The translations under genes were made by a program, and so were the position numbers. Below are positions 10,301 through 18,388 of a DNA stretch of 64,000 nt, in pieces. Source of the DNA: Flavihumibacter sp. UBA7668 (lineage in GTDB: Bacteria; Bacteroidota; Bacteroidia; Chitinophagales; Chitinophagaceae); assembly GCF_002483205.1 (NCBI RefSeq), contig NZ_DLHM01000001.1, forward strand, positions 418,664 to 482,663. The letters run 5' to 3'. The notes under the pieces were generated by a model that saw only the letters and a program-made list of their open reading frames with translations, did no database searches and was not told where the DNA came from. Every line of letters begins with the position of its first letter. Within the stretch, counting starts at the first letter, position 1.

Positions 10301-12349
10301 AATTCCTGCGCTGACACAATGGACCAGATAATTGTAGTTAAATATCAAAATGTCAATTTTAAAACTCAAACCGGTTTTGTAAAAAACAGTGGTTGTCCAC
10401 CACTTGTAGTGAATTTTAATGCTACTGTGGTGGGTGATCCAATTATTAGTTGGGATTTTGGCGATGGTTCAAGATCGGAGAACAGCTTTTCGCCTACACA
10501 TACATTTCACCAACCTGGCAAATACTACATTAAAATGAATGCCATTTTCCAGAATGGTCAAAGAATTGAAAGCATTGATTCAGTAGAAGTGAAAGGATCC
10601 ATTCCTGCCAATTTAATGGCTGATAGCTGGTCAGGTTGTATAACTCAGATAGTTCAGCTTGAAACTTCTGCACCAGGGCTGTTGTATGCCTGGGATTTTG
10701 GCGATGGCACTGTTCTCACCAATAACATAAAATCAGCCAATCATACTTACCTGAACGCCGGCATCTATCAACCATCCCTGCTTGTAATAGATTCTTCAGG
10801 TTGCAGACAATTAGGTGAAGCCCCGGAATCAGTTATTATTGACAGCTTGAGTCTATCTTTAAACTCCCTGCCCGAAAGATTCTGTGAAAACGCAGTCATT
10901 CAGTTAACTCCAGTTATATCCAGTGTGGCAGAACAGGCAGGTCACCCGCTTTCCTACACCTGGGATTTTGGAACCACCGCGTTAACAAGATTTTCCAATG
11001 AACGAAATCCGGTAGCCAATTATGGCTCCACCGGTTCTCATACGCTGCAATTAACCGTACTGTCTCCGCTCGGCTGTACAAAAACGATCTCCAAATTAAT
11101 TAGCATTGATAAGCTGGTAAGGGCACAAATCCTTTCTCCTGACCTGGTTTGCGAAGATAAGTCCATTCAGTTAGGGGCCCAGGCTGCCGGAACAAACCTT
11201 CGCTGGAACTGGAATTTTGGAAATGGACAAACAAGCCACGCCCAGGAACCTCCACCGGTCCAATTTAATGCTGGCACCTACCTGGTTCAATTGTACACTA
11301 TTAACCAGGCTTGTATTGACACAACAGAAAAACTGGTACGGGTTTCCCCTCTTCCCACTATTCAGCTAAAAGAAGCCGACCTGGAAATTTGTACCGGCCA
11401 GTCGATTGAATTGCAGGCAACTGGTGCCGTAACCTATTCCTGGTCACCTGCCACCGGTTTGAATAATCCAAGCATTGCAAATCCTATTGCCAATCCTGGT
11501 ACTTCGGGCAACTTCATGGTTACCGGTACTTCTGCAGATGGCTGCAGTGCAACAAATCAGGTAAACATCACCGTTATACCAGATTATAATCTAGAAATTT
11601 CACCGGACACCGGCATTTGTATAGGTAATACAGTACCCATTCGTGTAAGTGGTGGTGCAAATTATGAGTGGATAGGAACTACTGCCGGATTAAGTTCAAT
11701 AAGCAGCCCTAATCCAATTGCAAAACCAGACCAATCAACCATCTACCGGGTACGATCAACTGCTGCTGCCGGTTGTTTTCCCAAAGAAACCGAGATCAAT
11801 ATTCAGGTGTATCCCATACCAATGGTTTCATTGGGCCAGGATATAACTACAAGCGCTACTTCAACGGTTACACTTAGCGCACAAACCAGTGCAGATGTTA
11901 CCACCTGGTCCTGGAGTCCTGCAAATTTCCTTAGTTGTACCAATTGCCTTCAACCACTTGCTACCCCTTCGCAAGACATGGTTTATACACTTGAAGTAAG
12001 TAATGAAAATGGATGTATTGCCAGTGATGAAATCAAAATCATTGTGGGATGTGATGAAAACAAAGTCTATATCCCGAATGCCTTTACACCCAATGGTGAC
12101 GGCAAAAACGATCGCTTTCAAATCCAGGCAACCGGAATAAAAGAAATTGAATCTTTCCAGATTTATAACCGATTCGGTCAACTCGTTTATGAAATTAAAA
12201 ACGGAGACCCATCCAATTCATCTCACGCATGGGATGGCCGTTTTAAAGGAATGATACAGGCTTCGGGAACTTATGTATATTTTATTCAGCTTCGCTGTTA
12301 TAACAACCAGCCGATTGTTCGGAAGGGATCCGTAGTATTACTATATTAA
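7343..12349 (+). CDS. Large PKD-repeat surface protein with T9SS gliding-type C-terminal domain
   Basis: 1668 residues. The start appears to be TTG at 7343 (MKKPFLYRFKQLQL), followed by a hydrophobic signal segment ending in HSQAQ; no ATG gives a signal peptide. At least nine PKD/immunoglobulin-like repeats are visible through WDFGDG-type motifs (for example YFWDFGDGTV, FVWEFGDGST, WDWDFGDGTT, ISWDFGDGSR, YAWDFGDGTV, WNWNFGNGQT), many with conserved Cys pairs. The last 95 residues (YIPNAFTPNGDGKNDRF ... YNRFGQLVYE ... WDGRF) form a type-B gliding-motility/CHU_C sorting domain, indicating secretion by the type IX system. It is probably a cell-surface adhesin. Its 3' end overlaps scpA on the other strand by 9 bp. 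Confidence 0.92.
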   Translation: MKKPFLYRFKQLQLRYLTIGGYFILSLLFGLHSQAQVKADFTSKSVEGCAPFLVELENTSTGTTAAAEYKWELGNGNTSYSRDAAAIYSNPGTYTILLTISENGVTATRQQTIRVHSSPTVNFIADTLIGCAPLEVGFTIQPNPGENTNGYSYFWDFGDGTVLETSTPANIEHKYTFGQYNSVSLVTTNQWGCQTKIRKDSFVVIHNTPKITFSSIDSILCNDNSTIQFINNSTDPEDLNFVWEFGDGSTSTIKNPLHTYAEKGQYNVTLRATNESGCSASLKKENYINVSYFNPFIKIPEITCSNNEIQLKNNSKPLPSTTLWQIEGFGSGNSFQLHEARYTIPEPGTYTVRMINEYSPNCKDTTYQSININPIPDIGEIQATELPSCEFPATFVLKDTCSISSKWEWRYEFNDPTIIGDQRSLNFVTKNLNGFYVKLTSFSEHGCNAEKVQLIPYQPPAAIKLSNLSSHDPALINGCTNNMYQFRLETDLDIVSYKWTINEYDTILTEASPIFNLSKAGITYVSVEFITSSGCKSSLTHGSITIDSLPKFSAVLLSDPEVCGNTPVYIEGTGIENVSSWFYDFGDGNWRVGHSNTETGKFLYGHKYQNEGTYNIKVLASNVNCWDSIEINTPIIVKPPFPSKSRSIYNCENTRGEIQFFDGSNQTDNWDWDFGDGTTLSYTDARPVISHTYTQSGTYNAVLTSTSGSCTVHDTTVVRVLLKQSPRLSTTAQEICPKPGSIIDFRIDKFESNFWDYNRSQYGFYGLINEDGENIPIAYVKPFDSTGIDFGISTESLKPGTYSIRAISVSFEYICNDTSLPLTITVKGPVPKPYFTIPKCGENFILLQDSSKPFGSISITNWEWIFQTGLTSNSRESIAVPYQPISQWASHEVVQLKLTDSEGCESISILSIPTIYKVVAKFTVNPTEIFTQTQAIFNNLSEFPPQKEIRYEWKINNVPYSNEKEPGYTFTNPGQYTIQLITRFADNSCADTMDQIIVVKYQNVNFKTQTGFVKNSGCPPLVVNFNATVVGDPIISWDFGDGSRSENSFSPTHTFHQPGKYYIKMNAIFQNGQRIESIDSVEVKGSIPANLMADSWSGCITQIVQLETSAPGLLYAWDFGDGTVLTNNIKSANHTYLNAGIYQPSLLVIDSSGCRQLGEAPESVIIDSLSLSLNSLPERFCENAVIQLTPVISSVAEQAGHPLSYTWDFGTTALTRFSNERNPVANYGSTGSHTLQLTVLSPLGCTKTISKLISIDKLVRAQILSPDLVCEDKSIQLGAQAAGTNLRWNWNFGNGQTSHAQEPPPVQFNAGTYLVQLYTINQACIDTTEKLVRVSPLPTIQLKEADLEICTGQSIELQATGAVTYSWSPATGLNNPSIANPIANPGTSGNFMVTGTSADGCSATNQVNITVIPDYNLEISPDTGICIGNTVPIRVSGGANYEWIGTTAGLSSISSPNPIAKPDQSTIYRVRSTAAAGCFPKETEINIQVYPIPMVSLGQDITTSATSTVTLSAQTSADVTTWSWSPANFLSCTNCLQPLATPSQDMVYTLEVSNENGCIASDEIKIIVGCDENKVYIPNAFTPNGDGKNDRFQIQATGIKEIESFQIYNRFGQLVYEIKNGDPSNSSHAWDGRFKGMIQASGTYVYFIQLRCYNNQPIVRKGSVVLLY

Positions 12350-13120
12350 TACAAACTCATCCTCCTGACGCTCATCGTTCCATTCAACAATGAAGTTATT
12401 GCGGCCCTCTCCGGTTATGATGGTCATGTATTTTTGCTGTACCAGCTCAAGCATACTCAGAAAGGTGAAAATAGCATGAATCCTGTTTTCACAGATCTCG
12501 AATAATTTTTCGAAACTCATGGTCTTTTTCGTACGACAAAGATCCAATACATTCTCCCGGCTTTTTTCCATGGTATAATTGTATTGCACCACTGTATGTA
12601 CCGGTTTATTATTGCGGTCATATACTTTCTGCATCACTTTTTCAAACGATTTCATCAGTTTGAATAAAGTGATTTGCTGAATTTCTGATCCTTCACTCGC
12701 TTCTTCTCCAATATGCCCCAGTTCTTTATTGGCATTCCCTCTTTTCACCATCAGCATCCGGACTGCTTCCATTTCCGTAAGCTCCGCCGCCGCCTGCTTG
12801 TATTTGCGATATTCCAGCAATTTGTCCACCAGTTCCTGACGGGGGTCGATTTCATTTCCCTGCGCATCGATCTCTTTTCTTGGCAACAACATTTTGGCCT
12901 TGATGCGCATCAATGTGGAAACAAATAGAATGAACTCACTCGACATCTCGATATTGAGTTTTTCTTCCCCATGAATAAAATCAAGAAAATCATTGATGAT
13001 GCGGGTAATCGGAATATTGTAAATATCCAGTTCATCCCGCTCAATAAAGAACAACAACAGATCGAAGGGTCCTTCGAACTGTGGCAGTTTGATCTGGTAA
13101 GAAAGTTGCTGCGCGGCCAT
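12341..13120 (-). CDS. scpA: Segregation and condensation protein A
   Basis: 259 residues. Kleisin subunit that bridges SMC heads together with ScpB. The N-terminal signature YQIKLPQFEGPFDLLLFFIE is diagnostic for ScpA, followed by the helical SMC-binding segment and a C-terminal winged helix (region FEKLFEICENRIHAIFTFLS). It converges on the PKD protein gene with a 9-bp overlap. scpB is not in the window. Confidence 0.95.
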   Translation of the reverse strand: MAAQQLSYQIKLPQFEGPFDLLLFFIERDELDIYNIPITRIINDFLDFIHGEEKLNIEMSSEFILFVSTLMRIKAKMLLPRKEIDAQGNEIDPRQELVDKLLEYRKYKQAAAELTEMEAVRMLMVKRGNANKELGHIGEEASEGSEIQQITLFKLMKSFEKVMQKVYDRNNKPVHTVVQYNYTMEKSRENVLDLCRTKKTMSFEKLFEICENRIHAIFTFLSMLELVQQKYMTIITGEGRNNFIVEWNDERQEDEFVLI

Positions 13121-13137
13121 ACTTCACAAAAATTAAA

Positions 13138-13161
13138 CTTCCCGGCAAAAGTACCGGGAAG
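13138..13161 (-). terminator. Intrinsic terminator of the DUF3078 gene
   Basis: Perfect 8-bp stem CTTCCCGG/CCGGGAAG with an 8-base loop; on the minus strand it is followed by TTTAATTTTT. It sits 18-41 bp after the DUF3078 stop. The loop (TACTTTTG on the minus strand, 13146-13153) also matches the -7 consensus TAnnTTTG and could be the scpA promoter. Confidence 0.7.
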
Positions 13162-13178
13162 CAGGAAAGATACGAAAC

Positions 13179-14213
13179 TTAAAATTTTGCCGACAATCCG
13201 ACGCCCAACAGGGAGCGAATCTGTGTTCCCGGAGAATCGCCATTGGGACCGAATTGCTTGACATCATCATCATAGATCAAATCAAGGTTATATGTAACAC
13301 TCAGGAACTTATTCACTTTCATCGCAATGGAATTGGTCCAGAAAACATCGATATTCTTAGGCTCCGCGCTAATCTTAACATCCGTCAAAGGATCCCGCTT
13401 GCCCAGATAATTGGAAAACAGGTCAAGTCTGGATTTATAAGAAACATTCTTGAAAACTTCCTTGAAAAAGTTGGCAGAAAAATAAGCACCTGCTTCAATA
13501 GATACTTTTCTGGCCGGATTTACGCCATATAGAGCAGCCAATGGAACTTCCTGTCCGCCATCCGGCAAGGGTATGGAACCATCCTGATAATAATAACTAT
13601 ACGGATCATTGCTTACGATAACCCATCTCGCAGAAATAGGCGATAACATTACACTAAAATAGGAAACAGGTTTCCATTCAACACCCGGAGAAACCAACAG
13701 GTAAGCGGGTGCAAATAAGCCCGAAACACGCCGGCGGATTCCTTTAGCCAGATAATCATAATCATAACCATCCGTCATCTGGGTACGGAGATTGAAAACC
13801 CCAACAAGCGCCCATTTCGGATTCAACTGATGCCCCGCTTTGCTGTAAAAGTCTATTTTATCATCTGTCTTACGGGTACCAACTGAACTGGTCCGCTGTA
13901 CAGCATATCCAAGATCAAGGTTATTATTCCAGAAAAAATTCCCTTTTTTCTTATTGGCAAAAAGGGTTGAATAACCGGCTACTGAAATGGAAGACTTTTC
14001 CGCTCCCGCTGCCCAGTTACGTGCACTACCCTGTGCCAGACTAAAATTGAATAACCCTCCTCTACGCCAGCCTCTGGCATTGTATTTATAGGTGGTATCG
14101 TCGTGAGTAGTCCTTTCTGCAACTTTTTTCAATCCAGATACAGTTGCATCCTGTGCCTGCAGCATATTGCCCAACAGCAAACTGCCTGCCAGCAGTGTCA
14201 TGGTTTTTTTCAT
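13179..14213 (-). CDS. DUF3078 family outer-membrane-like protein
   Basis: 344 residues with a clear signal peptide (MKKTMTLLAGSLLLGNMLQA, then QD). The body begins with GWRRGGLFNFSLAQGSARNW, typical of DUF3078, and alternates short aromatic-rich strands (FFWNNNLDLGYAVQ, YDYDYLAKGIRRR, SVTYNLDLIYDDDV) ending in an aromatic C-terminus (GLSAKF), the pattern of an outer-membrane beta-barrel. Function is unknown. It is flanked by its own hairpin terminators on both sides and is probably monocistronic. Confidence 0.85.
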   Translation of the reverse strand: MKKTMTLLAGSLLLGNMLQAQDATVSGLKKVAERTTHDDTTYKYNARGWRRGGLFNFSLAQGSARNWAAGAEKSSISVAGYSTLFANKKKGNFFWNNNLDLGYAVQRTSSVGTRKTDDKIDFYSKAGHQLNPKWALVGVFNLRTQMTDGYDYDYLAKGIRRRVSGLFAPAYLLVSPGVEWKPVSYFSVMLSPISARWVIVSNDPYSYYYQDGSIPLPDGGQEVPLAALYGVNPARKVSIEAGAYFSANFFKEVFKNVSYKSRLDLFSNYLGKRDPLTDVKISAEPKNIDVFWTNSIAMKVNKFLSVTYNLDLIYDDDVKQFGPNGDSPGTQIRSLLGVGLSAKF

Positions 14214-14242
14214 AGTAATCCTGTTCTTTCGTTGATAAAAAA

Positions 14243-14269
14243 GGGCATTTTGAAATCGTCAAAATGCCC
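14243..14269 (-). terminator. Intrinsic terminator of mscL
   Basis: Perfect 11-bp stem GGGCATTTTGA/TCAAAATGCCC with a 5-base loop, followed on the minus strand by a TTTTTTA tract (14236-14242). It begins 26 bp after the mscL stop. Confidence 0.85.
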
Positions 14270-14272
14270 GTG

Positions 14273-14280
14273 CAAATATA
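14273..14280 (-). promoter_or_regulatory. -7 box (TATATTTG) for the DUF3078 gene, beside the mscL terminator
   Basis: TATATTTG on the minus strand fits TAnnTTTG. Transcription from it would start at the outer edge of the mscL terminator stem, about 55 bp before the DUF3078 ATG at 14213, so the new transcript may retain or lose the hairpin depending on the exact start. Confidence 0.5.
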
Positions 14281-14295
14281 TATAAAGAAGAATTA

Positions 14296-14709
14296 TTATT
14301 TCTTCCTGAGTTCATCTCTTATTTCAGCAAGCAATGTTTCTGTGGGCGTTGGTCCTGCTGGAGGAGCTGGTTCCGGAACAGGAGGACGACGAAGTATTGC
14401 TTTAATAAAGATATAACACACAAAGGCCACAATTATGAAATCCAGGGTAGCAGTAAGAAATTCTCCATACTTGAATGTGATCGCCTCTTTTACCACAGCA
14501 TTGTTTGCATCCATTTCAGCTTCCCGGATTGTAAGCACCATCTTGGAAAAATCTTTTCCACCGGTAATTAGTCCAAGGATGGGCGAAATTAATCCGCCTG
14601 TAAAAGACCCTACTAATTTGGTAAAAGCAGTGCCCATCAAAAAACCGATGGCAACATCTACCAGGTTTCCCTTGGTTGCAAAGGCTTTAAAATCGGAGAA
14701 AAATCCCAT
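14296..14709 (-). CDS. mscL: Large-conductance mechanosensitive channel
   Basis: 137 residues, the usual length. N-terminal amphipathic segment MGFFSDFKAFATKGNLVDVA, first pore helix GFLMGTAFTKLVGSFTGGLI, periplasmic loop and second helix TLDFIIVAFVCYIFIKAI match MscL throughout; the Pro-rich tail and C-terminal helix (TPTETLLAEIRDELRKK) form the cytoplasmic bundle. It acts as an emergency release valve in the inner membrane during osmotic downshock. It is monocistronic, with a strong terminator just downstream. Confidence 0.97.
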   Translation of the reverse strand: MGFFSDFKAFATKGNLVDVAIGFLMGTAFTKLVGSFTGGLISPILGLITGGKDFSKMVLTIREAEMDANNAVVKEAITFKYGEFLTATLDFIIVAFVCYIFIKAILRRPPVPEPAPPAGPTPTETLLAEIRDELRKK

Positions 14710-14793
14710 AATAAATGATTTTAGGTTTTGTATGGTAATAGTTTAAATATCCAATTATTTTTCCAAACTACGCTGAAAGCTGAAATTTGCTTT

Positions 14794-15684
14794 ATGTTCA
14801 TTTCACCCAGACTGCTCAATTGGTTGCTTTTTGTTTCACTTGCCCTGATCTGGGGCAGCTCATTTATCCTGATGAAAGCAGGAATGCAATCACTTTCAGC
14901 TTATCAGGTGGCTGCCATCCGGATGCTTAGTGGTGGATTGATTTTGTTGCCATTTGCATGGAAATCTTTTCGTGAAATTCCCCCAAATAAAATCTGGTTG
15001 ATTATTCTATCCGGGTTTCTGGGTAGTTTTTTCCCGGCATTTTTATTTTGTATTGCCGAAACTAAAATTGACAGTTCGCTTGCCGGAATCCTGAATGCCC
15101 TGACCCCACTTTTTACCATCAGCATTGGAGCACTATTTTTTCAGTTGCAGGTAACAGCCACAAAAATTGCAGGAGTGGTCCTGGGATTTATCGGACTTTG
15201 TTTGCTCTTTATAGTAAGAGGGAATTTAGACTTTAGCTATCTCTCCTATTCCTTTCTGGTTATTCTGGCAACCCTTTGTTATGGTATAAATGTAAATATG
15301 GTAGCACGTCACCTGAAGGGAATTGGCTCTGTCAGTATCGCTTCCTTTGCCTTTGCCTGCCTCATTCCGCCATCTTTATTTATTCTCTGGAAAACCGGCT
15401 ATTTTACTGATTTCAGCAGCACTTCAATATCAACTACCTGGTGGATGTCCACTTTTGCGTCCATCATCCTCGGTGTAATGGGAACGGCCCTCGCCTCCAT
15501 CATATTTTATATGCTGGTGAAGAGGGCCGGAACATTGTTTGCATCCCTGGTTACCTATGGAATTCCATTTGTTGCCATCGGCTGGGGATTACTGTTTGGC
15601 GAATCCATATCCATCCTTCAGATTGCCTGCCTGCTTATTATTCTGGCGGGTGTTTATTTGGTCAACCGGAATAAAAAGGCTTAA
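14794..15684 (+). CDS. EamA/DMT family transporter
   Basis: I use the ATG at 14794 (MFISPRLLNWLLF, 296 residues) because the upstream extension is not hydrophobic and lies over the mscL 5' region. About ten hydrophobic helices make two EamA repeats; the motif SLALIWGSSFILMKAGMQ at the first helix and the second-repeat segment TLCYGINVNMVARHL are typical for drug/metabolite exporters of the inner membrane. Substrate is unknown. Its 3' end overlaps frr on the opposite strand by 4 bp. Confidence 0.9.
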   Translation: MFISPRLLNWLLFVSLALIWGSSFILMKAGMQSLSAYQVAAIRMLSGGLILLPFAWKSFREIPPNKIWLIILSGFLGSFFPAFLFCIAETKIDSSLAGILNALTPLFTISIGALFFQLQVTATKIAGVVLGFIGLCLLFIVRGNLDFSYLSYSFLVILATLCYGINVNMVARHLKGIGSVSIASFAFACLIPPSLFILWKTGYFTDFSSTSISTTWWMSTFASIILGVMGTALASIIFYMLVKRAGTLFASLVTYGIPFVAIGWGLLFGESISILQIACLLIILAGVYLVNRNKKA

Positions 15685-16244
15685 ACAGCCATGATCTCTT
15701 TTTCTTTCTGAGCCAGGTGTTTATCAACGAGTGCAATATGTTTATCAGTCAGATCCTGTACCTCTTTTTCAGCATCTTTTGCCGCATCTTCACTCAGTCC
15801 GTCTTTCTGTAATTTTTTAATCTGTTCAATGGCTTCTCTTCGAATACTGCGGATCGCCACTTTAGAATGCTCGCCTTCTCCATTACATCTTTTTACCAGC
15901 TCCCGGCGACGCTCCTCCGTAAGAGGAGGAAGGAACATGCGGATCATTACGCCATCATTCTGCGGATTGATCCCAATATTGGAGTTAATGATTGCCCGCT
16001 CAATTGGTTGCAGCATATTCTTTTCCCAGGGCTGAACCGTAATAGTTCTGGCATCCGCCGCAGTAATATTAGCTACCTGGGCAATTGGAGTTGGTGAACC
16101 ATAATAATCAACTACAATTCCGTCCAACATCTGGGGATTGGCCTTTCCTGCCCTGATTTTCACTAATTCCGCTTCCAGGTGTTGAATCGCTTTTTTCATG
16201 GAATCACTGGCATCGTCCAGGATCATGGATAATTCTTCCGTCAT
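15681..16244 (-). CDS. frr: Ribosome recycling factor
   Basis: 187 residues. Splits post-termination ribosomes together with EF-G. Conserved segments: HLEAELVKIRAGKANPQMLD, YYGSPTPIAQVANI, PWEKNMLQPIERAI and LPPLTEERRRELVKRC, covering both RRF domains. It follows the WecA-like gene by 38 bp and has its own -7 box (16264-16271), so separate expression is likely. Confidence 0.97.
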   Translation of the reverse strand: MTEELSMILDDASDSMKKAIQHLEAELVKIRAGKANPQMLDGIVVDYYGSPTPIAQVANITAADARTITVQPWEKNMLQPIERAIINSNIGINPQNDGVMIRMFLPPLTEERRRELVKRCNGEGEHSKVAIRSIRREAIEQIKKLQKDGLSEDAAKDAEKEVQDLTDKHIALVDKHLAQKEKEIMAV

Positions 16245-16263
16245 TGCTTATAAATTATTCGGG

Positions 16264-16271
16264 CAAATCTA
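16264..16271 (-). promoter_or_regulatory. frr promoter -7 box (TAGATTTG)
   Basis: TAGATTTG on the minus strand matches TAnnTTTG and ends 19 bp before the frr ATG; it lies in the 38-bp spacer after the WecA-like gene. Confidence 0.6.
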
Positions 16272-16282
16272 AGGAAATGGAA

Positions 16283-17410
16283 TTATTTCTTCTCTATTAC
16301 CGGAGAATCTGAAAGGGGAACCAGTTTCCCTCCCGATTGTTTACGGATCTCATTATTCGAAGTAACGAAGAATTGCGGCTGGCGTTTCCGAACCAGATAA
16401 AGTACTCCAATTAAACTGAAGAATATTCCAAAATAAAGGGTCATCAGGAAGGTGCTGCCCATTGTATGAAAGATGAATCCTATTGTTACCATTCCCGCAT
16501 TGAGGCTCATCAGACTAATGGCAATTGTTCTATGAGAACAGCCAAGGTCCAGAAGCAGATGATGTATGTGATTGCGATCTGGTGAAAATGGGGAGCGCCG
16601 GTTAAACATTCGGATTCCAAATACGCGAAGAGTATCAAGCAATGGTATCATCAGAATTCCAAACCCAACAGCTGGTGAAGCATGGATGGAATAGGAATGT
16701 CCAGGCACCATGGCTACATTTATAAATTTCACAACCAGCACGGCGTTTACCAGGCCAATTAACAGGGATCCCGTATCACCCATAAAGATTCTGGCAGGCT
16801 GAAAATTGAAGATTAAAAAGGCAAGTACCGAGCCAGCCATTGAAAAGGCAAGTACTGCTTCCGGCATATGACCGGTGAATACAAAATAAGTTCCGAAAAC
16901 CGTTGTTGAAAGTAAACCCAGACTTCCTGCCAGTCCGTCCACTCCATCAATAAGATTGAATGAATTCATTACTACAATTGCCGTCAGATAGGTGAAAATA
17001 AGACTGAAAGTTTCAGGTAATGCATAAACGCCAAGAAAGCCCTGCATACTTTCAATTTGCAAATCGCCATAATAAATCACGATAAATGCTGCCAGTACCT
17101 GACCTATAAATTTTTTAACTGGTGAAATGATGATGATATCATCTTTCAATCCCATATAAAAAATAACTACAGAAGCAGCCAGGTAAAACTGAAGATGTTT
17201 GGCCTGCTGAAAATTGGCAATCAATAAAACAGCAAAAAGAAATCCGGCAAAAATACCCAGTCCCCCGAGGGCAGGAATAGCAGCCTGATGAATTTTTCGC
17301 TCATCTGGTATATCATAGATTTTTTTCATGGCTGCTACCCGGATAATTACGGGAATAGCCAGAAAAGTAATTGTAAATGCGATAGTTAAAGCGAGAATTA
17401 CGTCAAACAT
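16283..17410 (-). CDS. WecA/TagO-type undecaprenyl-phosphate sugar-1-phosphate transferase
   Basis: 375 residues, about ten to eleven membrane helices. Glycosyltransferase-4 family motifs: FYMGLKDD (Mg-binding Asp pair), NSFNLIDGVDGLAG, ARIFMGDTGS and the cytoplasmic DRNHIHHLLLDLG loop; the HIHH motif is characteristic of WecA/TagO rather than MraY. The enzyme would transfer a HexNAc-1-phosphate from a UDP-sugar to undecaprenyl phosphate to start a surface polysaccharide. No polysaccharide genes are adjacent, which suggests a general initiating role. Confidence 0.88.
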   Translation of the reverse strand: MFDVILALTIAFTITFLAIPVIIRVAAMKKIYDIPDERKIHQAAIPALGGLGIFAGFLFAVLLIANFQQAKHLQFYLAASVVIFYMGLKDDIIIISPVKKFIGQVLAAFIVIYYGDLQIESMQGFLGVYALPETFSLIFTYLTAIVVMNSFNLIDGVDGLAGSLGLLSTTVFGTYFVFTGHMPEAVLAFSMAGSVLAFLIFNFQPARIFMGDTGSLLIGLVNAVLVVKFINVAMVPGHSYSIHASPAVGFGILMIPLLDTLRVFGIRMFNRRSPFSPDRNHIHHLLLDLGCSHRTIAISLMSLNAGMVTIGFIFHTMGSTFLMTLYFGIFFSLIGVLYLVRKRQPQFFVTSNNEIRKQSGGKLVPLSDSPVIEKK

Positions 17411-17526
17411 GTGCTGCTGTTTCCGGTTATTTTACTAAAGCTCCTAAAAAAATTGTGCCCTGAGAGTATAAACGAAAAAAAGCTTTCTTTAGTCTTATTC
17501 TGCCGTAAAGATCTGGCCAAATAAGT

Positions 17527-17534
17527 TAGATTTG
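17527..17534 (+). promoter_or_regulatory. -7 box (TAGATTTG) before transketolase N-half gene
   Basis: TAGATTTG fits TAnnTTTG and ends 17 bp before the ATG at 17552. Confidence 0.55.
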
Positions 17535-17551
17535 CCCCACAAATTTTGAAT

Positions 17552-18388
17552 ATGGCCAGTTTAGAGGAAATTGCTTCCCAAATCAGACGCGATATTGTTC
17601 GGATGGTACACGGTGCTTCCAGTGGTCACCCGGGTGGTTCACTTGGCTGTGCTGATTATTTCACCGCCTTGTTTTTTAAGGTGATGAAGCACCAGCCTGA
17701 ATTCAATATGGATGGCCGGAATGAGGATCTTTTTTTTCTGTCAAACGGACATATTTCTCCGGTTTATTATGCTACCCTGGCTCGTTCCGGCTATTTTGAT
17801 AAGCAGGAACTGGCTACATTCCGCAAGTTGAACAGCCGACTGCAGGGGCATCCGGCTACCCATGAACACCTGCCGGGTATCCGGATTGCCAGTGGTTCAC
17901 TGGGGCAGGGAATGAGTGTTGCCATTGGAGCAGCGCTCGCAAAAAAGCTGAACAATGACCCTCATCTTGTTTTCTCCCTCCACGGTGATGGTGAACTCGA
18001 CGAGGGCCAGAACTGGGAAGCCGCCATGTTTGCAGCCCATCATAACGTAGATAACCTAATCTCTACCGTTGACTGGAATGGCCAGCAAATTGATGGTTCC
18101 ACAAAAAAAGTAATGGATCTTGGAGCGCTGGATAAAAAATTCGAAGCATTTGGCTGGGAAGTACTGATTCTTGAAAAAGGAAATGATGTGTCTGCTGTGG
18201 CAGATATGCTGGAAAAAGCCAAAACCTTTACTGGTAAGGGTAAACCCATTGTTCTACTAATGAAAACAGGAATGGGTGCAGGTGTTGATTTTATGGAAGG
18301 AAGTCATGAGTGGCACGGCATCGCACCAAATGATGAACAATTAGCTAAAGCGCTGGCTCAGCTTCCGGAAACACTCGGTGATTATTAA
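17552..18388 (+). CDS. Transketolase, N-terminal (ThDP-binding) subunit
   Basis: 278 residues, covering only the first domain of transketolase (about 620-670 residues when fused). Starts at ATG 17552; a TTG two codons earlier is also in frame. Motifs: GHPGGSLGCADYFTALFF, SNGHISPVYYATLARSGYF, GSLGQGMSVAIGAALA and GDGELDEGQNWEAAMFAAHH (the GDG...N ThDP/Mg motif). Split transketolases are common in Bacteroidota, but the C-terminal half normally follows directly; here the next gene is an unrelated permease on the other strand, overlapping by 4 bp, so the partner must be elsewhere. Confidence 0.93.
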   Translation: MASLEEIASQIRRDIVRMVHGASSGHPGGSLGCADYFTALFFKVMKHQPEFNMDGRNEDLFFLSNGHISPVYYATLARSGYFDKQELATFRKLNSRLQGHPATHEHLPGIRIASGSLGQGMSVAIGAALAKKLNNDPHLVFSLHGDGELDEGQNWEAAMFAAHHNVDNLISTVDWNGQQIDGSTKKVMDLGALDKKFEAFGWEVLILEKGNDVSAVADMLEKAKTFTGKGKPIVLLMKTGMGAGVDFMEGSHEWHGIAPNDEQLAKALAQLPETLGDY

